From Robiginitomaculum sp. (GTDB lineage Bacteria; Pseudomonadota; Alphaproteobacteria; Caulobacterales; Maricaulaceae): DNA of 26,207 nucleotides. Under the pieces are notes generated by a model. It was not told the DNA's origin and did no database searches. It saw only the letters and a list, made by a program, of their open reading frames with translations. The translations under genes and the position numbers were made by a program. Positions within the stretch are counted from its first letter, which is position 1, and each line of letters begins with the position of its first letter. Below, one piece after another: positions 1 to 6,252 of this stretch. The DNA is taken from the NCBI GenBank assembly GCA_021647375.1, contig JAKIUV010000034.1, positions 1 through 26,207 of the forward strand, read 5' to 3'.

Positions 1-2
1 CC

Positions 3-89
3 CTGCCCGAAAAATGGCCCATATTTCGCGATACAATCACAGACAATTTTAGGGTCATAACCAGAGAAAAACATATGCTTATTCAGTGA
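3..89 (+). CDS. Possible C-terminal end of an unidentified gene entering from the left
   Basis: One plus-strand frame is open from the window edge to a TGA at 87-89 and encodes 28 residues ending in HMLIQ. The composition is protein-like, but nothing identifies a family. The opposite strand is also open across the same bases (from an ATG at 74 leftward), so coding on either strand is unproven. The stretch from 90 to 158 holds nothing I can name. Confidence 0.2.
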   Translation: MPEKWPIFRDTITDNFRVITREKHMLIQ

Positions 90-158
90 CTTGGGTATAC
101 TAACAAAATGTTGGGACAGAGGTTGGCGGCCGTAAAATTTCTGTTAGCGCACGATGCT

Positions 159-452
159 CTAAATATTCAACATATCACGCAGTGCGTCCAGATATTCTAT
201 CCAGGCTTTGCGGCCTGCGCCCGTTAGGTGGACGAGGGTTTGGGGGCGTTTGCCTTTATAGCCTTTTTCTTGGCGCACGAAGCCTGCGGCCTCTAGCTTG
301 GTCAAATGGGTGGACAGATTGCCGTTGGTCGCTCCGGTTTTTTTGAGAAGCTCGGGAAAACTGGCCGGGCTAGCCGTGGACAAATAGGCCATCACCCCCA
401 AACGAATGCGTCCGTGAATGATGTCGTTTATCTGATGAGGTGTGTCGGGCAT
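159..452 (-). CDS. Winged-helix transcriptional regulator (HTH_34/MarR-like)
   Basis: This 97-residue protein is one winged-helix DNA-binding domain. A helical start (DIIHGRIRLGVMAYL) is followed by a recognition-helix region around residues 40-55 (GATNGNLSTHLTKLEAAGFV). A basic wing (KGYKGKRPQTLVHLT) and a C-terminal dimerisation-type helix come next. That layout matches the short regulators of the HTH_34 class, which act as dimeric repressors. The gene starts three bases after the stop of the membrane-protein gene at 456-1076, so the two are almost certainly co-transcribed. The palindromic sequence just upstream of that pair (1124-1146) is a natural candidate for its operator; that link is inference. 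The ligand or signal is unknown. Confidence 0.85.
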   Translation of the reverse strand: MPDTPHQINDIIHGRIRLGVMAYLSTASPASFPELLKKTGATNGNLSTHLTKLEAAGFVRQEKGYKGKRPQTLVHLTGAGRKAWIEYLDALRDMLNI

Positions 453-455
453 GGA

Positions 456-1076
456 CTAAACTATCTCTTTGGGTTCATGACGTAATTCAACAATACTGGG
501 GATTACGGATGTAAGGACGACGCCGAGCATAGCGGCTAAATACAGGTGCGGATTACCGAGCAAGAGCAAGCTTATCGGTACGAAAGCCAATGCAATGCCG
601 CCAGTGATTAGGTGATGTTTGTCACGACTGATTCTGGCAAGCACATAGGCCGTCAGAGCATAGAGGCCAAAAGCAATAGGCATGATGGTATCCATAATAC
701 CATAATTGGTTTTACCCAAAACGGCACTGAACAAGGCCGAGAGACTATAGACAAACAAAAGAATCGTATTCCCAGTCCATAAGGCACCCGCGACACGGTT
801 GTTCACAGAAGATAGCCCTGGTTTGCCGGCCAGGCTACGCTCTAGGAATAACGAGCCAATCCCGCCAACAACACCAAAGGCTAACCAAACAAGCCCGATC
901 ATTTCAACAGGTAGTGGAATGAGACCCCGCAGGCTCGCCCAATGGCTAAACAGGGCTATACATAATAATATACCCCACCAAAGGCCAATACGTCCGCCAA
1001 GTATAGGTGCGTTCTTGCCTTCTTCGGCAAGGGTTTTCACATAGTCAATGTCCTCAAGGATGTCTGATTTGGTCAT
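456..1076 (-). CDS. Polytopic membrane protein co-transcribed with a winged-helix regulator
   Basis: This is a 206-residue protein with a short hydrophilic N-terminus (MTKSDILEDIDYVKTLAEEG) and about five to six hydrophobic segments, roughly at residues 30-45, 58-78, 95-118, 125-147, 155-170 and 175-193. I recognise no enzymatic or transport motif. Pairs of a small winged-helix regulator and a DUF-type membrane protein of this size recur in alphaproteobacteria, so it may be the sensing or target partner of the downstream regulator. It is the first gene of the minus-strand pair and faces the SMR gene across a shared 133-bp promoter region. Function unknown. Confidence 0.8.
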   Translation of the reverse strand: MTKSDILEDIDYVKTLAEEGKNAPILGGRIGLWWGILLCIALFSHWASLRGLIPLPVEMIGLVWLAFGVVGGIGSLFLERSLAGKPGLSSVNNRVAGALWTGNTILLFVYSLSALFSAVLGKTNYGIMDTIMPIAFGLYALTAYVLARISRDKHHLITGGIALAFVPISLLLLGNPHLYLAAMLGVVLTSVIPSIVELRHEPKEIV

Positions 1077-1123
1077 GGGTTTTCCTTCAAATGCTATTTA
1101 CATTGAACTGTTATCACAAATAA

Positions 1124-1146
1124 GTTTGCAAAGCAAACAAATTTGC
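1124..1146. promoter_or_regulatory. Candidate operator: nested TTTGC/GCAAA palindromes
   Basis: Bases 1124-1138 are a perfect inverted repeat, GTTTGC-AAA-GCAAAC. A further TTTGC at 1142-1146 forms a second inverted pair with GCAAA at 1133-1137. It lies in the 133-bp divergent region between the regulator/membrane-protein pair (start 1076) and the SMR gene (start 1210). The adjoining AT-rich sequence (TATACAATAGG, 1148-1158) could be promoter. The position suits autoregulation by the winged-helix protein at 159-452, possibly also controlling the SMR gene; this is inference. Confidence 0.45.
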
Positions 1147-1209
1147 GTATACAATAGGATATATAACCTACAAGGTGCGCCGCGCCTGTAATAAATTTGG
1201 AGAAATAGC

Positions 1210-1536
1210 ATGAATGTATGGGGACTATTATCAATTGCAATTGCGTTGGAAGTATTGGGGACATCTTTGCTGAAACACTCAGACGGCTTTGCCAAATGGC
1301 ATTGGGGCATGATGGCCATTGCTTGCTATAGTATGAGTTTCTGGTTTCTCGCCCCGGTTTTGAAAACTATTCCCGTTGGTGTTGCCTATGCGATTTGGGC
1401 AGGCTGCGGGATTATGTTAATTACATTGATCGGCGTTTTGATTTTCGGCCAAAAGCTAAGTCTCGTGCAGGTGGGCATGATTGCACTGATCTTGGTCGGT
1501 GCAATAGGGCTGAACCTGACGACAGATTTATCTTGA
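1210..1536 (+). CDS. Small multidrug resistance (SMR) family efflux transporter
   Basis: This 108-residue protein has the four transmembrane helices and usual length of the EmrE/QacE (SMR) family. TM1 contains the signature ALEVLGTSLLKHSDGF, whose glutamate is the proton/cation-binding Glu14 equivalent. TM3 contains AYAIWAGCGIMLITLIG, matching the conserved AYA(I/V)W-G-G motif. Such proteins act as dual-topology dimers in the inner membrane, exchanging protons for cationic compounds or guanidinium; which substrate applies here cannot be told. The ATG is preceded by a GGAG ribosome-binding site 8 bases upstream. It is divergent from the regulator operon and may share its operator. Confidence 0.93.
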   Translation: MNVWGLLSIAIALEVLGTSLLKHSDGFAKWHWGMMAIACYSMSFWFLAPVLKTIPVGVAYAIWAGCGIMLITLIGVLIFGQKLSLVQVGMIALILVGAIGLNLTTDLS

Positions 1537-1538
1537 TT

Positions 1539-1901
1539 TTATACTTTATCCCGCGTTGCCCACACAAAACCAAACGCTATAACCGCTGGCAATGCTTGAA
1601 TATAGAGTATGGACGTGCTGGCCGTTAGGCCGCCGAAAACACCTGCGGCGATAACGCATAGCAAGAAAAACACCTTCAAATCCGTGCGTTTAGAGACCAG
1701 ACCCCAAATAAGCCCCGCCGCTAAAAAACCGTTATAAAGGCCTTGGTTGGCGGCTAGAACTGCGGAGGCCTCGGCAAATTCCGGCGTTAAATCAAACACT
1801 TTTTGCCCGGTCGGTGTTTTCCAAAAAAACATCTCCAAAACCAAAAAGCCAATATGGCTTAGGGCGACAAAGGCGGTCATAATGATTGCTAGTATTTTCA
1901 T
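1539..1901 (-). CDS. DUF1304 family membrane protein
   Basis: This 120-residue protein has four hydrophobic segments and the pattern of DUF1304. An N-terminal helix runs through ALSHIGFLVLEMFFW. A loop follows with FDLTPEFAEASAVLAANQGLYNGFLAAGLIWG, the most conserved part of the family, and then two closing helices. The family's function is unknown. The start is supported by GAGGAAATCTCC directly before the ATG. It follows the small Cys-rich gene (1917-2198) on the same strand with a 15-base gap, so the two may be co-transcribed. It converges on the SMR gene, with only two bases between their ends. Confidence 0.88.
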   Translation of the reverse strand: MKILAIIMTAFVALSHIGFLVLEMFFWKTPTGQKVFDLTPEFAEASAVLAANQGLYNGFLAAGLIWGLVSKRTDLKVFFLLCVIAAGVFGGLTASTSILYIQALPAVIAFGFVWATRDKV

Positions 1902-1916
1902 GGAGATTTCCTCAAA

Positions 1917-2198
1917 TTAACGGTTACGGTAGCGGGTTATCATTGCTGGTGTCACGTCCCGAGCGTAGCACAATGGCTCTGCGCCGCCGGGTTTTGAATA
2001 GGCTGAACGACTGCCACATTTACGGCCACCCCGATTGATGCTATAGGGGCAAGGGCAAACACCACTGTATTGTGCGATGCTTTGCTTGATCAGAATTTGG
2101 ACAATCTCTTTGTCGGTTTTAGCGCCTTGAGCAGAGGCAGGGGTGGCAATTAACCCCAGTCCAATAGTTATAAATAATGATGCCCAAATAAATCTCAT
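1917..2198 (-). CDS. Small exported cysteine-rich protein
   Basis: This 93-residue protein begins with a clear Sec signal peptide (MRFIWASLFITIGLGLIATPASA, cleavage after ASA). The mature part of about 70 residues has four cysteines, in a CPCPY motif, an RKCG motif and an LCY motif. They sit in a Gly/Arg-rich segment, GGRKCGSRSAYSKPGGAEPLCY, that looks conserved. I believe this pattern recurs in small hypothetical periplasmic proteins of Proteobacteria, but I cannot name a function. The paired cysteines suggest two disulphides in the periplasm. It sits just upstream of the DUF1304 gene. Confidence 0.75.
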   Translation of the reverse strand: MRFIWASLFITIGLGLIATPASAQGAKTDKEIVQILIKQSIAQYSGVCPCPYSINRGGRKCGSRSAYSKPGGAEPLCYARDVTPAMITRYRNR

Positions 2199-2262
2199 AT
2201 ATACAGTGTACCATAACCAAGCTCTACCGACTATATATTATTTGGGGTCTGCTTGATTATGC

Positions 2263-2659
2263 GCGGCTGATCAAGTCCTTAACCTGGCTCTCATTATTGC
2301 ACCAAACAATGCTGATCTTTGGGCGCTAAAATCCATACCCATCTGGTTGGGTCGCCAATGCGTCGTTTTTTCCGGTGACTATCCCCGGGCTTTCTGGTGA
2401 CCTTCGTAAAGTTGGTGCAGCAGTCAGAGACTACGAGAAAAACGCCCTTAACGATGCCTGGGGCGAGCGTGATATATTAGCGCAATCGCCAGAGCCTATG
2501 CCCAAGCTGGTGACCCAACTGCCGCCTTTGCCTATATCGAGAAATTAACCGACCGTTTCGGCCCCGCAATACCCCAGAATATCCATAGACCCAGCCTTCG
2601 ACAATCTACGCCAACACCCAGAATATTTGAAATTAAAGGCGGCGTTCGAGGGGCGCTAA
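2263..2659 (+). pseudogene. Degraded TPR-repeat protein (C-terminal remnant with several frameshifts)
   Basis: Three frames, read in turn, give continuous protein-like text. From 2263: AADQVLNLALIIAPNNADLW, a typical TPR helix pair. In another frame, up to 2479: RKVGAAVRDYEKNALNDAWG, then ERDIL. From 2482: AIARAYAQAGDPTAAFAYIE, then KLTDRFGPA. From 2579, in the second frame again: ISIDPAFDNLRQHPEYLKLK, then AAFEGR and a TAA at 2657-2659. The last part resembles the closing segment of TPR proteins attached to CadC- or adenylate-cyclase-like regulators. No intact reading frame or start is left. It therefore looks like the 3' part of a dead gene; the parent family is only inferred. Confidence 0.6.
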
Positions 2660-2963
2660 CGACATTGCTTAACTGGCAATAGAATATCTCTTATCTTAAC
2701 ATTGATTTCACTAGCGCGGGTTTGAGCCAAGCTTATGTCATAGCTATTTTGCATGCTCATCAACGTCACCATAGAACCCCGAAAGCTTTTTTAATGCGTA
2801 TAGCCATTTCCGGTGATATTGAAGACCGTTCATTCAATAATGCGGAAAGTGTGGGACGTGTAACGCCGAGGATTTTCGCGGCGGCAACTACAGATAAGTT
2901 AAGCGGCTCAACTATCTCGTATTTAATAAATCCGCCGAGGTGCGCAGGATTTTTAAGCCTCAT
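2656..2963 (-). pseudogene. higA: HigA-family antitoxin broken by a single-base frameshift
   Basis: From the ATG at 2963 the minus strand reads MRLKNPAHLGGFIKYEIVEP, then a helix-turn-helix AAAKILGVTRPTLSALLNE, then SPEMAIRIKKAFGV, the canonical HigA-type XRE antitoxin. At about 2771-2775 the frame is lost and a TGA follows at 2768-2766. In the shifted frame from 2772 the expected family tail continues, MVTLMSMQNSYDISLAQTRA, to a TAG at 2658-2656. One missing base (for example a T restoring GTT-TCT-ATG) would give GVSMVTLM and a protein of about 102 residues. HigA antitoxins neutralise the HigB mRNA interferase and repress their own promoter. No higB is recognisable on either side. A strong ribosome-binding site (AAGGAGG, about 3001-3007) lies some 40 bases upstream, before a GTG frame that soon stops. 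A sequencing error is an alternative to true decay. Confidence 0.75.
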
Positions 2964-3031
2964 TCCTAAATGTCCACAGACCCCAATATTTTCACAGTTG
3001 TACCTCCTTTCCTTAATGGTAACCTTCATAG

Positions 3032-3239
3032 GGCAAGCTTGAGGCCGAAATCGCCGATAACAAGGGCGCGATGATGGCCTTGCCCTCCCCCCAATTTGGT
3101 CTGGGAAATGACCTGCCGTCAGGCATTGAAAGACAAACTGGATGCGGCAGCCAAGCTGCTTGAGGAAGAGGAGCGTCAAGACGACGAACCGGATGACCCG
3201 CTACCACCTCCTAAACCGACAAAAATAAACCAATCTTAC
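3032..3239 (+). pseudogene. Unidentified coding remnant (frameshifted)
   Basis: One plus-strand frame reads KLEAEIADNKGAMMALPSPQ and onward to a TGA at 3161. A second frame, from about 3120, reads RQALKDKLDAAAKLLEEEER and then an acidic, proline-rich tail (QDDEPDDPLPPPKPTK). The composition and the change of frame near 3115-3125 suggest the end of a decayed gene with an amphipathic or coiled-coil helix. I do not recognise the family. It lies between the broken antitoxin and the ppk2 gene. Confidence 0.3.
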
Positions 3240-3254
3240 AGACCCCGCAGACTG

Positions 3255-4064
3255 CTAGCTGATAATGAAATCACCTGGTCGGTAGCCTGGGTCCGGATAT
3301 GCCGGGTTCATGCTTTCCAGTTTCTGCCTAACGATATTGGTGATGATAGCGTTTCTTACGCTCCGGTTGTCCGATGGGATGATGTGCCAAGGTGCGCGGG
3401 TCGTGGATGTGCGTTTGACCATAATCTCGTAAGCTTTCATGAATTTTGGCCATAGCAGGCGGTCTTCTAGGTCGCCCGGATTAAACTTCCAGTATTTATG
3501 GGGTTCCTCCAACCGTTCGGCCAGTCTTTGGCCTTGGGTGTCAAAGGACATATTGAGCATGAATTTCAGAATAGTCGTGCCGTTCTCGCGCAGATGTTGT
3601 TCAAAACCATTGATCTGGCGATAGCGTTTATTCACGGCCTTTGTAGGTGCGAATTTACGGACTTTGACCACCAAAACATCCTCATAGTGGGAGCGGTTAA
3701 ACACGGTGATTTGACCCTTGCCGGGGCAGACATTATGGACGCGCCACAGATAATCATGGGACAGTTCGTGCTTGCTCGGGGCTTTGAAGCTGGCCACATG
3801 CAGATTAAGCGGCGGAGTGCGGGAGAATATGGCGCTGGTGGTGCCGTCTTTGCCGCTGGTGTCCATGCCTTGCAAGACAATCAGCAGAGATTTTTTATTT
3901 TGGGCGTAAAGCTTGTGGGATAAATCCGCGATCAGTTTTGCATCGCTTTTAATGCTGGCCTTGGCAGCTTTTTTGTCGGAAAATATATCTATACGGGTCG
4001 GGTGGTTAGCCAGTTTAAACTTGGTCTTGGCGTGGGCTATATAGTCTTTGGGATCAATAATCAT
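3255..4064 (-). CDS. ppk2: Polyphosphate kinase 2 (PPK2) family protein
   Basis: This 269-residue protein is a single PPK2 domain. These cytosolic enzymes transfer phosphate between polyphosphate and nucleotides, usually regenerating ADP, ATP or GTP from polyphosphate. Visible motifs are a Walker A of PPK2 type, GMDTSGKDG, at residues 66-74; the lid-region motif around LWRVHNVCPGKGQI; and Walker B, FNRSHYEDVLV, at 122-132. The C-terminal part has RLEEPHKYWKFNPGDLEDR and APWHIIPSDNR near 224-234. The length is normal for the single-domain family. The segment usually reading like HISKDEQ is divergent here (NMSFDTQGQR), so substrate class cannot be assigned with confidence. It stands alone on the minus strand, next to decayed genes, and diverges from the yceI operon. 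Confidence 0.9.
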   Translation of the reverse strand: MIIDPKDYIAHAKTKFKLANHPTRIDIFSDKKAAKASIKSDAKLIADLSHKLYAQNKKSLLIVLQGMDTSGKDGTTSAIFSRTPPLNLHVASFKAPSKHELSHDYLWRVHNVCPGKGQITVFNRSHYEDVLVVKVRKFAPTKAVNKRYRQINGFEQHLRENGTTILKFMLNMSFDTQGQRLAERLEEPHKYWKFNPGDLEDRLLWPKFMKAYEIMVKRTSTTRAPWHIIPSDNRSVRNAIITNIVRQKLESMNPAYPDPGYRPGDFIIS

Positions 4065-4264
4065 GTACGGCTTTCTTATCTGTTATCAGTATAATATGCC
4101 TCTATATACCTGCAAAGGAAAGCCCTAGGGAGAGATTAATAGGCCTGCGTCCTAAGCTGGGCTATGGGCGTAGGTAACTTTATAGAATCACACTAACGTG
4201 ACATGCCGGGGCTAGGCACCGTGCGCGGAATTTGCTAGTGAGGGCATAGATATAGGAGGTATTT

Positions 4265-4927
4265 ATGAAAAAGACGCTCGTTAATTTTGTTGTGGGTGCC
4301 GCATTGCTCGGCGCAACCGCTTGTTCGAAAACCAGTACTGCTCAAGAGAGCGCCAAGCTGCACCCCAATGAAGCCCACGAAATGGCGCCAAGCTATAAAG
4401 CGATTGGTGTGCCGTCTGGCACCTATACTATGGATAAAACCCATGGTTATGTGACATTCTCCTATTCCCATTTTGGCTTCTCCAATCCGCAACTTCGGTT
4501 TCGCGATATTGATGCGGTGCTGGGCTTTGATGCGGACAAACCAGAAGCCAGCAATTTAACCGTCATGATTGACGCGAAAAGTATCGACAGTGGTGTGGAT
4601 GTATTTGATGAGCATCTCAACAGTCCCGACTGGTTCGATACGGCCAAGCACGGCGAGATCACCTTTAAAAGCACGAATTTTACCCGTGCGAGCGCCACTA
4701 CGGGCACGATGAGTGGGGATTTGACCATTATGGGCATCACCAAACCATTGACGCTGGATGTGACATTGCTGGTCGCCAAGCCTCACCCGCTCAAGAAAGT
4801 GCCCGCCATAGGCATTGAAGCGCGCGGCACGCTCAAGCGCTCCGATTTTGGGCTGGGTAATTACGCGCCGGGCGTCAGCGACCAGGTCGATCTCTTGATC
4901 ACTTCGGAATTTCTCAAAGACAAATAA
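4265..4927 (+). CDS. YceI family protein, predicted lipoprotein
   Basis: The protein is 220 residues. The N-terminus (MKKTLVNFVVGAALLGATAC) ends in a lipobox-like sequence with Cys20, so it is probably membrane-anchored and faces the periplasm. Residues about 53-218 are a YceI domain: GTYTMDKTHGYVTFSYSHFG at the start, the central SPDWFDTAKHGEITFKSTNF, and GTLKRSDFGLGNY near the end. YceI proteins fold as a lipocalin-like beta barrel that binds long isoprenoid or lipid molecules. A strong TAGGAGG site precedes the ATG. Its stop overlaps the start of the cytochrome b561 gene (TAATG), so the three genes from 4265 to 6167 form one operon. Confidence 0.93.
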   Translation: MKKTLVNFVVGAALLGATACSKTSTAQESAKLHPNEAHEMAPSYKAIGVPSGTYTMDKTHGYVTFSYSHFGFSNPQLRFRDIDAVLGFDADKPEASNLTVMIDAKSIDSGVDVFDEHLNSPDWFDTAKHGEITFKSTNFTRASATTGTMSGDLTIMGITKPLTLDVTLLVAKPHPLKKVPAIGIEARGTLKRSDFGLGNYAPGVSDQVDLLITSEFLKDK

Positions 4928-5526
4928 TGGCCAAATCAACTATGACAGATACTCAATCCTATAATAAAATAGCGGTTTTACTCCATTGGGGTATTGGCGG
5001 GTTAATTGTCTTGCTGTTGGCGTTCGGATTTTTGATGGACAATATCCCCAAAGATAATCTGTCCTTGCGGGTAATGGCCTATAATTGGCACAAGACCATT
5101 GGCTTGTTGATATTGGTTTTGTCTGTCCTACGTCTTTTGTGGAAACTGACCCATAAAGCCCCTGCGCCAATGCCGGGCGTAAAGCCGTGGGAAAAGCTGG
5201 TCTCCAAAACCGTCCATGCTTTGTTTTATGTGTTTATGATCGGTATGCCTTTGGTGGGATGGGCAATGATCTCTACGTCACGGTTTCCGTCGTATTTGTT
5301 TAACTGGGCGAAATTGCGTATACCGGAAATGCCTTTTTGGCAAGGCTTGGATAAAGTTGCCAAAACAGAGGTTCACGAATTTTTCGCTGAAACTCACGAA
5401 CTGATGGCCTTTGCGGCAATCGCCTTGATTTTACTGCATGTGTTCGCGGCGCTGAAACACCACAAAGCTGGCAAAGACATTCTGGTGCGCATGATACCAG
5501 GTTATACGCGGAAAACTGATCAATGA
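4927..5526 (+). CDS. Cytochrome b561 family protein
   Basis: This 199-residue protein has four transmembrane helices and the spacing of bacterial CybB-type cytochrome b561. Candidate haem-ligand histidines lie in AVLLHWGIGG (helix 1), NWHKTIGLLILVLSVLRLLW (helix 2), KTVHALFYVFMIGMPLVGW (helix 3) and ALILLHVFAALKHH (helix 4). Family members are di-haem inner-membrane proteins that pass electrons between quinone and periplasmic acceptors. The gene overlaps the upstream yceI by one base and the downstream yceI by four bases (ATGA). Translation is therefore coupled, and a shared job handling a quinone-like or isoprenoid ligand is plausible. That shared role is inference. Confidence 0.92.
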   Translation: MAKSTMTDTQSYNKIAVLLHWGIGGLIVLLLAFGFLMDNIPKDNLSLRVMAYNWHKTIGLLILVLSVLRLLWKLTHKAPAPMPGVKPWEKLVSKTVHALFYVFMIGMPLVGWAMISTSRFPSYLFNWAKLRIPEMPFWQGLDKVAKTEVHEFFAETHELMAFAAIALILLHVFAALKHHKAGKDILVRMIPGYTRKTDQ

Positions 5527-6167
5527 AGCGGTTGAGCGTTTTTATTGGGTTTGTGGGACTGATGGCGGGCAGCAATGCCAATGGGCAGAACCCAAGTCAA
5601 ACGGTTGTCGCAAATGTTACATCTGAGCAAATTATATCTGGTGAACAAACACTATCCGGCTGGGCTGTGGACAAAACCAAATCCACGCTTGGGTTTTCTG
5701 GCAAGCAGAGCGGCGCAGCATTCACCGGCTCGTTTGGCGACTTTGAGGCGAGCATTAATTTTGATCCTGACAATGTGGCGGCTGCGAATGTTGCCGTAAC
5801 GATCATCATGAACAGTGCCACTACCGACGATAGCGAGAGCACGAACGCATTGCCCGGCGAAGAGTGGTTTGATGTCAAAAAATTCCCTGTTGCCAAATTT
5901 GAAGCTTCTGATTTTAAACATCTGCAAGATGACAAATATGAAGCCAAGGGAAATTTGACCATACGGAATGTCACCCAGAAAATTGTCCTGCCGTTCAAAT
6001 TAAAGATTGAAAACAAACGCGCTATCATGGATGCGCAACTCAGCTTGGACCGCACCGCCTATAAAGTCGGGACCGGGATGTGGGCAAGTAAAGACTGGGT
6101 CGAGCATGATATTGTTGTCGATATTCATCTTGAAGCGGCGCAAATTGAAGCGGCGCACAATAAATAG
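5523..6167 (+). CDS. YceI family protein, predicted periplasmic
   Basis: The protein is 214 residues. It has a signal peptide (MKRLSVFIGFVGLMAGSNA) without a lipobox, so this YceI copy is probably soluble in the periplasm, unlike the lipoprotein encoded first in the operon. The YceI domain runs from about residue 46 to 207: GWAVDKTKSTLGFSGKQSGA, the conserved GEEWFDVKKFPVAKFEASDF, and LSLDRTAYKVGTGMWASKDW. The start overlaps the cytochrome gene (ATGA), showing translational coupling. The two YceI domains are clearly different in sequence, so a recent duplication is unlikely. The last gene of the operon; no strong terminator hairpin is visible after it. Confidence 0.92.
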   Translation: MKRLSVFIGFVGLMAGSNANGQNPSQTVVANVTSEQIISGEQTLSGWAVDKTKSTLGFSGKQSGAAFTGSFGDFEASINFDPDNVAAANVAVTIIMNSATTDDSESTNALPGEEWFDVKKFPVAKFEASDFKHLQDDKYEAKGNLTIRNVTQKIVLPFKLKIENKRAIMDAQLSLDRTAYKVGTGMWASKDWVEHDIVVDIHLEAAQIEAAHNK

Positions 6168-6171
6168 TTCC

Positions 6172-6180
6172 TTAACCATT
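6172..6180 (+). promoter_or_regulatory. CtrA-type half site (TTAACCATT)
   Basis: TTAACCATT lies about 75 bases before the likely tadG start. It matches one half of the CtrA box (TTAA-N7-TTAA) but lacks the second TTAA. CtrA controls pilus genes in Caulobacter, which is the only reason to note this short motif. Confidence 0.2.
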
Positions 6181-6252
6181 TCCCCAAACGAAAAATAATA
6201 ATTTCCCCTCTATGATTTGACGCATGAAGTAGAGTTTTGTGTGGGGTCAGTT

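Noticed and set aside
1..74. A minus-strand partial gene starting at an ATG at 74
   Set aside because: The frame is open and protein-like, but there is no ribosome-binding site and the opposite strand is equally open; not supportable.
2722..3042. A 106-codon plus-strand open frame
   Set aside because: It is antisense to the HigA remnant, whose minus-strand reading matches a known family.
3498..3923. A 141-codon plus-strand open frame
   Set aside because: It is antisense to the intact ppk2 gene and carries no recognisable motif.
4190..4203. TCAC-N6-GTGA inverted pair upstream of the yceI operon
   Set aside because: The half sites are in the outward order, not the CRP/FNR order, and no other support was seen.
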